Of a DNA stretch of 64,000 nt, positions 28,541 to 38,400 are shown one piece after another. Made by a program: the position numbers and the translations under genes. The notes under the pieces were generated by a model that was not told where the DNA came from, searched no databases, and saw nothing but the letters and a program-made list of their open reading frames with translations. The DNA is from Xanthostigma xanthostigma (taxonomy: Eukaryota > Arthropoda > Insecta > Raphidioptera > Raphidiidae). The stretch is taken from positions 29,680,501 to 29,744,500 of the forward strand of contig OY754470.1 in the NCBI GenBank assembly GCA_963575645.1, given 5' to 3'. Numbering within the stretch: position 1 is the stretch's first letter; each line of letters begins with the position of its first letter.

Positions 28541-29333
28541 TCATTCAGTGGATTTATGTTTGAATTCTAAAATTTGAAAATAGTTACTAGGATCGTAATT
28601 ATAGTTTTCATTATTTAAATGAGAAGCAAAGCTGGACTTATGGCTGTAAATATTTTTTAAATCTGTAATGTGTTCTTTAAACCTGGTACGGAAATTTCGA
28701 CCGGTTTGGCCTATGTAGCTTGCTCCACATTCACAAAGTAACCGATAAACACCGCAATTATCTAAAATATCGTCCTTATCTTTAATTTTCACTAAATATT
28801 TTTGTAAATTCTGAGAATTTTTGAAAGAAATGTTAATATTGTAACGTTTAAATATATTTTTTAGACTATAACAATTACTGTTGAAAAACGGTAAAGAATA
28901 AAATTTGGAATGTGGAAAAATCTCTGAAAACATGAGTGTACTGTTTGAACTTAAGTGATTTTTAAAAAGAAATCTGTTGTAAATTTTTTTTAATGAAATC
29001 AATTGGAAATTCATTAGTGGTGCCTATCTGGATGATAGTTTTCAATTCTATTAAAAAATTTTGTTTATTCAAGGGGTAATTGAATAGTCTATGAAAAGCA
29101 CTATTATGTTGTATTAGATGATTCGAAGAAAAGGGTATGCAGTGATCTGTATGGGTCTGTTTTCGGAATATTTTAAATTCAATAAAACCAAAATTATTGC
29201 GTGAAAGAGTCAAATCTAGAAAATTTAAGCTTTTATTTGATTCCACTTCTAAAGTGAATTTTACTCTATTGTTATAAGTATTCAGATTATTTAATAAATC
29301 AATCACTTCGTTACGTTTGTACGTAATACGCAA
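28541..29333 (-). pseudogene. Penelope-like retroelement fragment: RT thumb plus GIY-YIG nuclease
   Basis: Two overlapping minus-strand frames represent the end of one Penelope-like polyprotein. The first (29333 to 28962) has VKFTLEVESNKSLNFLDLTL and HTDHCIPFSSNHLIQHNSAF, typical of the region after the YxDD motif of the reverse transcriptase. The second (down to 28541) has CGVYRLLCECGASYIGQTGR and then FRTRFKEHI, the GIY-YIG endonuclease. The frames are offset near 28962-29014, implying a frameshift. The RT fingers/palm and YxDD are absent, so the copy is 5'-truncated and dead. The degenerate hammerhead motif at 28025-28055 is in its expected 3' position. Confidence 0.85.
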
Positions 29334-29498
29334 AAAAAATTATTTCTTAAAAAAATGTTTGTATTAAAAATTTTGTGTTCATATCATGTTTAATGGGTAT
29401 GTGTTAAAACTTTGATACTGAGAGTTAATTCGGCTAAAGAAATAAATGAAGGAGGTAAAAATATCACTTTTTGCTTTTGTTTAGATTTATTCTTTCGT

Positions 29499-29665
29499 GT
29501 CAAAAAACTGTAATTCCTGTACTGGTTTCCTAGACTAAGGTTTTGCATGGCTTTGTTATAAAAATCAAATCATTCCAAAGTCGTAGCCGATAATCTCTCT
29601 AATTCCTGTGCTCATATTTAGGCACTTACCTTATTCAGGTTTTCTTTCATTCACCTGGATGTTGC
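29499..29665 (+). mobile_element. tRNA-derived SINE, decayed copy
   Basis: Body-only similarity to 24930-25100: TGTAATTCCTGTACTGG, TTTTGCATGGCTTTG, GTAGCCGATAATCTC and TTCATTCACC. The tRNA-like head is not recognisable. Confidence 0.5.
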
Positions 29666-29749
29666 TATACTGACATGGTTAAAAAGAAACAAAAATAGGA
29701 ATAATTAAAAGTTTTTTTTAAACGTAAATTAACTATTTATGTAAAAATG

Positions 29750-29992
29750 CTGTTTGTTTTGGGCGTTTGTCCATGTCATTCACGTGACAAGATACTGTTT
29801 CCTGATTGATTCTTGCTCAAAATAAGCAGACAAACAAGCACGAAAAATAGTTATGCTTATAATTTTTAAGTCTATGTTGTGACCACGCACGCGAGCCCGC
29901 AGTGACGTATTTCCATCCTCGTAGCCAGCACGCCAGCCAGCACAAGTCTCATTAGTGATTCCAGCGACAAAACCAGCCTCGTATGCAGCGGC
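29750..29992 (+). mobile_element. AAGGCCGCTGCAC family, 3' part
   Basis: It runs from TTTGGGCGTTTGTCCATGTC to the terminus CCAGCCTCGTATGCAGCGGC. It lies 35 bp before a complete copy. Confidence 0.7.
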
Positions 29993-30026
29993 CTTTATTT
30001 GATAAATTTCTAACTGCTACCTATAA

Positions 30027-30477
30027 ACCGCTGCACGCGAGGCTGGATTTGCCGCTAGATTCCTTCCTAGATTTGACTACTAATTTTCTAGAGCACATTT
30101 TCTTAATAGCTTTTATGTGCTCGCTTCACGCGAGACGTCTTTTTAAGCTTGTTTTGTGGATAGATCTGGTGCGCACGCAGTGACAGTTCAAATATAAACA
30201 GTGAGCAAAACGTGTCTGCTGTCTGACTCTGAGCAGAATGACGCCTTGTTGCTTTGTTGGCCTCTGTTCAAGTCGCCTACGTGACAAGATACTGTTTCCT
30301 GATTGGTTCTTGCTCAGAGCAAGCAGAGGACCTATTAAGAAACATAGTCCCTGTTATAATTTTCAAATCTATCTTGTGAGCTATAGCAGGCGAGCCCGCA
30401 GTGACGCCATTTCAAGCCTCGTACCCAGCGTGCCGGCTAGCAAAGTCCAGTGTTCCAGCCTCGTGTGCAGCGGCCTT
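30027..30477 (+). mobile_element. AAGGCCGCTGCAC family, complete copy
   Basis: The ends are AAACCGCTGCACGCGAGGCT and AGCCTCGTGTGCAGCGGCCT, terminal inverted repeats of about 22 bp. The interior has no transposase; the ORF across 30238-30540 is incidental. Relatives lie at 27577, 29750, 34556, 57868 (inverted) and 26094 (fragment). Confidence 0.8.
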
Positions 30478-30881
30478 AAAACGCAAGGGAGAGGCACTTC
30501 CAGACATTCAAATTCTCAAATGAGGAACACGTACGCGTAATATAAATGTGCCTTTCTCAGAAACTTGAGAAAATCCGTTACCAGCTCTTTGTCTGTATCG
30601 CGTATGCTGCAGGAGCTACAGACAAATTGAATGATTCATGTAGATCTTAATTGGCCTCGCCTTTATTATGGGGTTGCGCTGTTTCTAACGCCGGGTGAGG
30701 TCTGTTTGTCTACTGTCAAATATCTACACAGCAGACACGCGTTAAGTAATTAACACGCAAACAGAACGGTAATATCGCGTCGCATTGTATTCTTTTTTTG
30801 AGATAACTAATTCAACGTCATTTTAAGATAGTACTAGTATCAAGGCAACTTTAAATAAAAGACTTGATTTTTTTAATTTTT

Positions 30882-31095
30882 CGGTAGATGGATGATATGT
30901 TTTCATTGATTTCTCCAAAACTAGTCGGTGGAAATTAAAAAAAAAAAAAACTATTTAAATTAAAGTTAAAACCTTAATAAACTATTGAAAACCAAAAAAA
31001 ACCCCGTTGTGCCCGACTAATTAAAAAGATATTTAATCTTTTTAATTACTCGGGCACAACGAGTTTTTTTTTGAAAACATATCATCCATCAACCG
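30882..31095. repeat. Two nested inverted repeats
   Basis: The outer arms are TAGATGGATGATATGTTTTC and its complement (30882-30904 and 31073-31095). The inner arms are CCGTTGTGCCCGACTAATTA and its complement (30994-31030 and 31035-31072), with one base inserted in the right arm and a loop of only a few bases. Confidence 0.85.
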
Positions 31096-32264
31096 TTTTA
31101 CCATAAAGCCAATGTTAAATATGCCTACTTTTGAAGTCATTTATTTATTTAAACAATCGGGTAACCGCCCCTAAAATTTTCAGTATTGGTTTAGACTTAG
31201 TCCAACTTCATATAAAAAAATCAAACCTTTTATTTAAAATTGCCTTGGTGTTCGTACTACCTTAAAGCATTTTAAATGTAAATTTCCAGTTCAACTAATT
31301 TACATTTTTTATTAATTAACATCTTCAGTTGTATTTATTTTTACTTGTTTGGAAATTCAATTTTGAAATTATGTAGCCTTTTCATAAATAATAAAAAAAT
31401 GTATGTAATAATAAGTGTTTTTGGTATATTAGTGTAGTCTACATAACAAAGTGTACGTTAGATATATAATTATTCATGGATTGTATAACAAAGGCGATGG
31501 TGTCAAAAGTGTTAACACTATTTGTGCTGGACAACGACATCAAATACACCTAATAGGCTGTGTGCACGAAGCCTATTAGCGCCGCTTGTGGGTAATAGAG
31601 AAATATTGAACTCAGTTTTTATGGAAATCGCGACATGTTTCTAAAGTAATAAGTCATAAACTTTAGTTGGCCATGATGTATAAAAAAAAATTCAATAAGG
31701 AAAACTGATGTTAATTTGCTGACACTGACAGCGGAACGCCAAATTAGAGCGCCAATGGTCTTTATTAGCGCAACAGCCCGGAACACAACAAGCATTTCCA
31801 GATCGTTTAGTTTTCCTATGTTTCTTTGCAATTAAAAAACTTTATAAAAAAAAAAAACTACTTTCACTTTTAATAAACATTGCTCACTGAGATACGGAAA
31901 ATTTGAGTTTCCCCTAGTGCTCACCACAAACGCTAGCGCATCGATAAATTTGTAACTCCGCCTCCTGCACATAGCTCATAGGTGCCTTTGATTTTCTGTT
32001 ATATTTAAATACTTCTAATATTTCTGATCTCAGGAATGACGAAGAGGATTTTGAAAGTACATTTTTTGTCAAATTTCGGGTCGAAAATTCCTTTGCTATT
32101 TATAAATAAAAAAATTACATTTTCTGTACTCATTTTAATTGTCTTTTGGCGCATTTTTATCCTCTCAACGAAGTGTTCACCTACTTGAATGGCAATTTCA
32201 GTCTTGCTTTAACGATTCGATTCATTTCACATCCACAGCGTTACTTCTAGGACACTGTATAGAC
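31096..32264. other. Non-coding DNA, nothing recognised
   Basis: AT-rich, with no supported gene. The short minus ORF at 31619-31831 resembles nothing known to me. Confidence 0.45.
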
Positions 32265-32518
32265 CAGGCCTGGGCAAATGGCGGCCCGCGGGCCGGATCC
32301 GGTCCGCAGTAGAATTTTATCCGGCCCGCGAAGCATTTTATAAATGATTATTAAGAGCGAAAATAGTTTGCCAATATAATAGCAAGGGCCACAACAGACG
32401 AAAAAAGACCTTTTTGTTGCAGAAATGAAAGTTTTTTTTTTGCTTTTCAAATTGCTGGCCCACGGTCAAATTTTCATCAGCAATGTGGCCCGACGATCAA
32501 AAGATTTGCCCGCACCTG
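32265..32518. mobile_element. Short hAT-type MITE
   Basis: The ends are CAGGCCTGGGCAAA and TTTGCCCGCACCTG, and the interior has GGCCCGCGGGCCGGATCC. The flanks GTATAGAC and ATATAAAC match at 6 of 8 positions. Confidence 0.7.
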
Positions 32519-32947
32519 ATATAAACAGAATGTACCTATTGTTTTAATGTGTAAGACAGCCAGGTAAAACGTGTTTTTTTGCTAAAATGTCGGCGTACAA
32601 TACTTTGTAAAGCTTGTTAAGACATAGCAAAGGCAATTGAATTTTATTATCACAGTATTGGCGTTTTTTAAACTATTATTAAATTTAATTTCAAAGCTTT
32701 AGAAAATACATATAAAGCGCGCCTATCTAGATTAAAATAAAAATATATTTATTTGAAAATCACTTATAAACTTTAAATTAAAGATAAAAACAAACTAGAA
32801 ATAAAATACTTTTAGAATCTATTTCATCAATACTTACTTATTTCTTAAGGTACATGACTTGACTGCAAATAAAGTCAATTATAAATTTGATACGAGACCT
32901 GAGGCCAAATAACGAACTTACGGTTTCATCTTACTCCGTAAGCCAAC

Positions 32948-33429
32948 TTCACCGAACGTAACTATTCCTCCGAATAAACAGCGTTAGTTCTATTCACCAA
33001 GCATAATTAACCTGCAGGTATAAATCTATTCTGTCTTATTTCGAGGGTATAAATATTTATTGGCCTGATAATATAATAATGGCCGTCACATAGATCGTAA
33101 TACCTAACCTATAAACGTGGAGTATTATATCTACAGTTGCTTTATGAATTTATGTTGTTTATTAACCTTTTGTGAAGTGCTTAGTTAGTGGAAGTTTTGT
33201 GTGCAATTATGTTAGGATAAAACATTATTATTTTGTGAATTTTTTTTTGACGTTTACACTAACGCCATCGGTCGGTCAAAATATTCAACAAAAAAGAGCT
33301 GTGTGTATTTATTCTTTAACTAACTTTTCTATTCGATATTTTTCTTGGTGATTTGAAAGTAAATTTTATTCTAACGAATAAATTTGTTCCGTGATTAGTA
33401 ACTTCTATGTTTAATAGTGCTCGGTGAAT
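32948..33429. mobile_element. MITE with TTCACCGAAC termini, copy 2
   Basis: It matches 6402-6989 over its length with internal deletions. It ends in GCTCGGTGAAT. Confidence 0.8.
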
Positions 33430-34005
33430 AAAAAAAAACACGAGACAGTAATGATTGATACTGCGATCCTTCTAAGATATTGGTCCTTCCTGTATTCTGC
33501 GTGAAATCAACAAAAAGTTCTATTCCTTGAATAAATTATGAGTTTCATCAATACGAAGACAGGTAAAAGAAGAACTGTGATCGCTCCATGTATAGCAGAG
33601 GGGTTGAATATTGAGGGGTGAGGTGATGATGCACCATCGTTATAGGTATCTTTGTATATTTTATTAATGAACGTCGTCCCCTTTTTACAAGCCGCGCGTG
33701 TGTATACTTGGTTAGTGGACCCACAGTTGACATTAGTGTACGCTCCGCACAGGGAGGGTGAATTCTGTATTGCATGTTCGAGTGACGTCAAAACAATGGT
33801 CCTGTCAAAAATATACATGAAACTGTTTTTCTCGAGCATCAGGCAAACGATCCTTTGACGATATATCTATGGACTTGCAATGTTAGTTTCACTCTGGATT
33901 CCAAGACCTGTGGCGACACGTCGTTCCAATAGCGGTCAGCGCCGTAAACTTAAACTGACAACCAGGGCCCACGCAAAATCAACAATGCAATTATGATTGT
34001 TTTCC
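33430..34005. other. Non-coding DNA with two overlapping minus ORFs, not supported
   Basis: The frames at 33507-33839 and 33548-33775 overlap on the same strand and match no family I recognise. They are not called as genes. Confidence 0.4.
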
Positions 34006-34402
34006 AAATCTTCTTGGTTTCCGGGCTTGTATGCCGTGGTTCATTGGTATTTCTACCTGTCGTTTCGTCTACAACTGCAGTAGACATTATCAAAGGCGAT
34101 GTGGTAGCGGGCGATGTGTCCTTCTTGGCTGCTCACAGGTAAGTGTGTCGACAAATGTGGTACTTCCGTCTTTTATGGTCAGCGTGCTCGTGTTCTCTAC
34201 TCGGTCGTAATATGCTCTTCTGTGATTGGTCGTTCCATTCAGTGGGTTGGTATTGCACAGTGCTGGTGTCCAGGTTTTACTTAGATTCAAACCTTCATCT
34301 TTGCCACATCACCTTTGATAATGTCTACCGCAGTTGTAGACGAAAAGTCAGGTAGTAATACCAATGGACCACGGCATACAAGCCCGGAAACCAAAAAGAT
34401 TT
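34006..34402. repeat. Fold-back with ~99-bp arms
   Basis: 34006-34104 and 34304-34402 are reverse complements sharing CCGGGCTTGTATGCCGTGG, TCGTCTACAACTGC and AGACATTATCAAAGG. The spacer is 199 bp. Confidence 0.9.
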
Positions 34403-34555
34403 GGATCAACACCGGCCGTGAAAGCCTACACACTTGAATATGATTGTTTTGTTTTAATATACCAAGAACCAAAATTTTAAGGCCGCAACTTTTGCGAAAT
34501 CAGAATCTTTCCATGGATGCCGGTGAATTAAGCTACAGCCCTAGTGGCGGTAAAG

Positions 34556-34982
34556 CTAAAGACCGCTGCACACGACGCTGGATTTGCCGCAAGATTCCTT
34601 GCAAGATTTAACTTCTAGTTTTATAGCGCTGGTTTTCTTGATTGCTTTTATGTGCTCGTTTCACACAAGACGTCTATTCAAGCTTGTTGTGTAGGTAGGT
34701 TCGGTGCGCGCACAGTGATAGAACGGTAACAAAAGTGGACGTTTATTGTCTCTGAACAGAACACACACTATGGCAGTTTGTTTGTGGGGGCTTGTTCATG
34801 TCGCCCACGTGACAAGATACTGTTTCCTGATTGGTTCTTGCTCAGAGCAAGCACAGATACAAGTAAGAAAAATAGCCCCTGTTCTAATTTTAAAATCTAT
34901 CTGTGAGTAGCAGGCGAGCCCGCAGTGACGTCAGTTTCAGCCTCGTAGCCACCATACAGAAGTCCCAGCAGTGTTTCTAGTT
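34556..34982 (+). mobile_element. AAGGCCGCTGCAC family copy
   Basis: It begins TAAAGACCGCTGCACACGAC, contains GTGACAAGATACTGTTTCCT, and ends with a decayed terminus at CAGTGTTTCTAG. Confidence 0.75.
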
Positions 34983-35855
34983 AAGCAGTTCAGATCCTAG
35001 AGTATATTTATTTGCTGGGAAAGCGCTTCTAGTTTTTCTTTTCGCTTATCACATTTCTAACGGTATTCGCCATTTATGCTGGGACTCGGGCCTCTTTCTA
35101 ACAATCAAACAAGTTTATGTGACCGGTTATGCTATATGGTTATTGTGGCCATCGGACTTGCTACAGGATTGTCTTTACGTGTAATCGAAGCGGATCCACA
35201 AAACAAGAAAAAGAAATAACTGTTTTATCTATTTTTGTAAATTTATTTTGCCTTATAAATAATTTAAATAATTGTACATACATGCTGTTAGTCACAATTA
35301 ATGACTAAAATAAATTATTTAACAAGATATAAAATGTAGGATCCGTGGCAATTTCTTATTCTTACTACACTCTCGATTTGTTTTGACACCGTGATATCAG
35401 TTATTTTTGTCATGCAATTTGCACCCATGAACTTCAATTTTATATTATTTTTTACCGAGTCACTAAAGCAGAAATATGGGGAGGGGTCGTTGTCAGTGGA
35501 ATATGTTTACACGTCAATAAAATTAATAATGACCATAATTGTTGAGAAGTTTGCCAGCCACTGCCGTGTTCATCATGCATGTCATGAAAATGTCATTAGA
35601 CAGTCAAGCACCTCTCAATCCGTAAGCAGGTAGAGAATTGCAGGAGACCCTCTCACACAACACGGCAAAGGGTAGGCACTAGGCATGTTCTAATATTCAT
35701 TAGTTTGCATTTCGTTTATATCTTTCCCCCTCTCTCTCGCTCACATAATTCTGTTTCTATTTGCTGATTGAATATCCCTTTTTATATATACACGTATGCA
35801 TATCAATTAGAAAAACCGAATAATTGCTCTCGACAAATCAATACTACGTATACGT
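34983..35855. other. Non-coding DNA, nothing recognised
   Basis: Mixed composition; a CT-rich run lies at 35722-35745. No gene is supported. Confidence 0.4.
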
Positions 35856-36610
35856 ACAACACAAAATTTATCCAGTTATTGTCGCCTTTTTCAAACCGCT
35901 ATATGAATCGGGACTGTATATATAGTTTAGTGGCACAATATTCGTAATGTTGTGAACATGAAGTCTATAATCAGGAAACCTAGCTTCCTATGCTTGCCAT
36001 GTTTAAAAACGGACCGTTTTTTGGCGCACGCGAGATGGCGCTGTTATCACTACCGGAGAAAACTTAGGTTCTTTCCACCAGTTTTCGCTATATTTACCAA
36101 AGTTGTTACAACACAAAATTTATCCAGTTATTGTCGTCTTTTTCAAACCGCTATATGAATCGGGACTGTATATATAGTTTATTGGCACAATAATCGTAGG
36201 TTGTGAACATGAAGTCTATAATCAGGAAACCTAGCTTCCTATGCTTGCTGTGTTTTGAGATGGACCGTTTTCTGGCGCACGCGAGTTGGCGCTGTTATCA
36301 CTACCTGGGAAAACTTCGGTTCTTTTCACCAGTTTTCGTCATATTTACCAAAGTTGTTACAACACAAAATTTATCCAGTTATTGTCGTCTTTTTCAAACA
36401 ACTATGAATCGGGGCTGGATATATAGCTCAGTGGCACAATAATCGTAGTGTTGTGAACATGAAGTCTATATAATCAGGAAACCTAGCTCCTATGCTTGCC
36501 GTGTTTCGAGACGGACCGTTTTCTGGCGCACGCAAAATTGCGCTGTTATCACTACCTGGGAAAACTTTGGTTCTTTACACCTGATTTCGTCATAGTTACC
36601 AAAGTTGTTT
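35856..36610. repeat. 251-bp unit repeated three times in tandem
   Basis: The phrase GAACATGAAGTCTATA recurs at 35954, 36205 and 36455, giving periods of 251 and 250 bp. Each unit has GGCGCTGTTATCACTACC-type and AACACAAAATTTATCCAGTT phrases. Two units share a short ORF beginning MNMKSIIRKPSFLCL, which I read as a by-product of the repeat. Confidence 0.9.
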
Positions 36611-36836
36611 AACTTCACAGACACTACACACATGTAAGCCATGAACGTGTATGCGTTATCTAGTAACTGACGCCATATTGGTTCATGCGACAGATATCGG
36701 TCCACCGCTACGCTCGAGCTGGGTCTCCCGGTTACAGAATTCGCGGTTGTGAATTAGTTATCGTAAATTATTGTCGCTCAGCAACTGCGTTTATGCGAGG
36801 TATGTATGTATGATACAATTGGATTCAGCTGTGGAT

Positions 36837-37294
36837 TAGAGACGTCAGACAAGTAAACTTGGGCATTTTAGTTCACTAAAAAGAACCACAAACGATACTC
36901 TGGTAAAGCTTATTTCAAGCTTGTTCCTCAACCAAATAAATCTCCTTCAATACTAAAAAGAACGTTTAATTTAGTTCATTGTTCTTCCGCGAACTAGTTC
37001 GCTCTTGTAGTTCGTTCGTCTACAGGCTCGAAGAAAAATTAGAATAAGGTAGTGAAACTTACGTAATAACGGACAGAAATGTCAATTCAAGAAATAGAAA
37101 ATTTGTTAGTTTGTTTTTGGAAGGGTATTTAACAAATAAAAAAGCATGATGCACAATATTAATTTATGTCGTTCGCCATCTTCATCGAGTGGTAAATAAT
37201 AGAACTAAAGAACTGATTTTTTGATTACCTGCGACCTAGTTCACTCATAAAAGCGCTCTTCAGAACTAGTTCGTTTACAAACTACACATCTCTA
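36837..37294. mobile_element. hAT-like element remnant with a nested repeat fragment
   Basis: The ends TAGAGACGTC and ACACATCTCTA resemble those of the 21718 element. The subterminal regions have repeated GAACTAGTTCG phrases. 36899-36957 is a fragment of the outer arm of the 19869 fold-back. No flanking 8-bp duplication is found. Confidence 0.5.
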
Positions 37295-37723
37295 GTATAA
37301 TAATTACTAAACAAAGCTAGATTTTTCTTTGACTAATAGATGCAGCTTTTTTATCTCTAAATAGTACCTACCTATTTACTAATGTCAAATATCGAAATGT
37401 TGACAATGAAAATATATTAAAAATATAAGTAAAACCAGTGGGAGTATATGCCCAAGTAATTCAAGAATTACAAGGCGCGAAATTTTACGTCATATACCCC
37501 GGTGTTTTGTTTGAAAATCGGTGTATATATAATTATATTTAACGACACTTGGAGAATAATATAGTATAACTTAATTTACTTATTCTAAGAAAAAAATAAC
37601 AGTTGAAAATAATGAAACACAGAAAGGAAAATATAATTTTAATAATTTCATGGTTCTCTATGTAATATGTTATTGTGTCATCCAAAAATTAAACCTAACT
37701 AACATCTTCAGAACAAAAGAACA

Positions 37724-38203
37724 ACAGATTTTTTTTCAAAATATTTCTGAAATTATGAGTTTAGAAAAAAAATTTCATAACTTTCTTGTAAAAACAGATA
37801 GAAAAATAAACCGTTATGAAAAGTACCCAATTATTATATAAAAACAACTTTATAACATACCTATATGTGCCGACTTTAGCTCAAAGAATTTTTTACAAAA
37901 CTTTCTTTAAAATAAAATAATAAAACATTATAAAAAGTACACCATTATTATATAAAAAACAACGATGGCATGTATCTCTTTTGCGCATGCGCCGATTTTT
38001 CCCAAAAATTATACAAAACTCTTGTAAAAATAGATCGAATAATAAACAGTTATGAAAAGTATACCATTGTTATATACAAACAACTTTATAACTTATACCT
38101 CTTCTGCGCATGCGCCGACTTTCCCTCAAAAAACATTTACAAAACTTTCTTGTAAAGTAGAATAATAAAACATTATAAAAAGTACACCATTATTATATAA
38201 AAA
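37724..38203 (+). repeat. Diverged ~125-bp tandem units with GCGCATGCGCCGA
   Basis: About four units share ACAAAACTTTCTTGTAAA, TATGAAAAGTA and ACCATTATTATATAAAAA; several have GCGCATGCGCCGA. A related unit follows the 120-bp array (40481-40622), and an inverted one lies at 61472-61612. Confidence 0.75.
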
Positions 38204-38395
38204 AATTGGATGTCTGTAAAGTCGGTTTACGGACGATAGTTTTACGTGATAAAGTATTCCGCTCGAATATCATATTTAATAATACATTACTGCGCTCTCG
38301 CTTGCGCGCACAGGGTCAGGCGGAACGTTACACTTTTTCGTGCGTGCAGCTGGTGTTTCATCAATTTATAAGACGTTATCACGTCAAAAACTTAG
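38204..38395 (+). mobile_element. Dispersed element with ACGTGATAACGT subterminal inverted repeats, copy 1
   Basis: It starts TTGGATGTCTGTAAAGTCGG, includes GTTTTACGTGATAAAGTATT near the left end, and ends ACGTTATCACGTCAAAAA. The 120-bp array starts immediately after it. Other copies: 49752-50296, 54899-55486 (split) and 55726-55973 (inverted). Confidence 0.7.
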
Positions 38396-38400
38396 TCCAC

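Noticed and set aside
30238-30540. A 100-codon plus-strand ORF.
   Set aside because: It lies across a terminal-inverted-repeat element, runs past its end, and has no protein-like pattern.
33507-33839. A 110-codon minus ORF with hydrophobic C-terminus.
   Set aside because: It overlaps another same-strand frame, has no recognisable family, and has no splice or start support.
35952-36442. Two similar short ORFs beginning MNMKSIIRKPSFLCL taken as a duplicated gene.
   Set aside because: They fall in the same place of the 251-bp tandem unit and are a by-product of the repeat.
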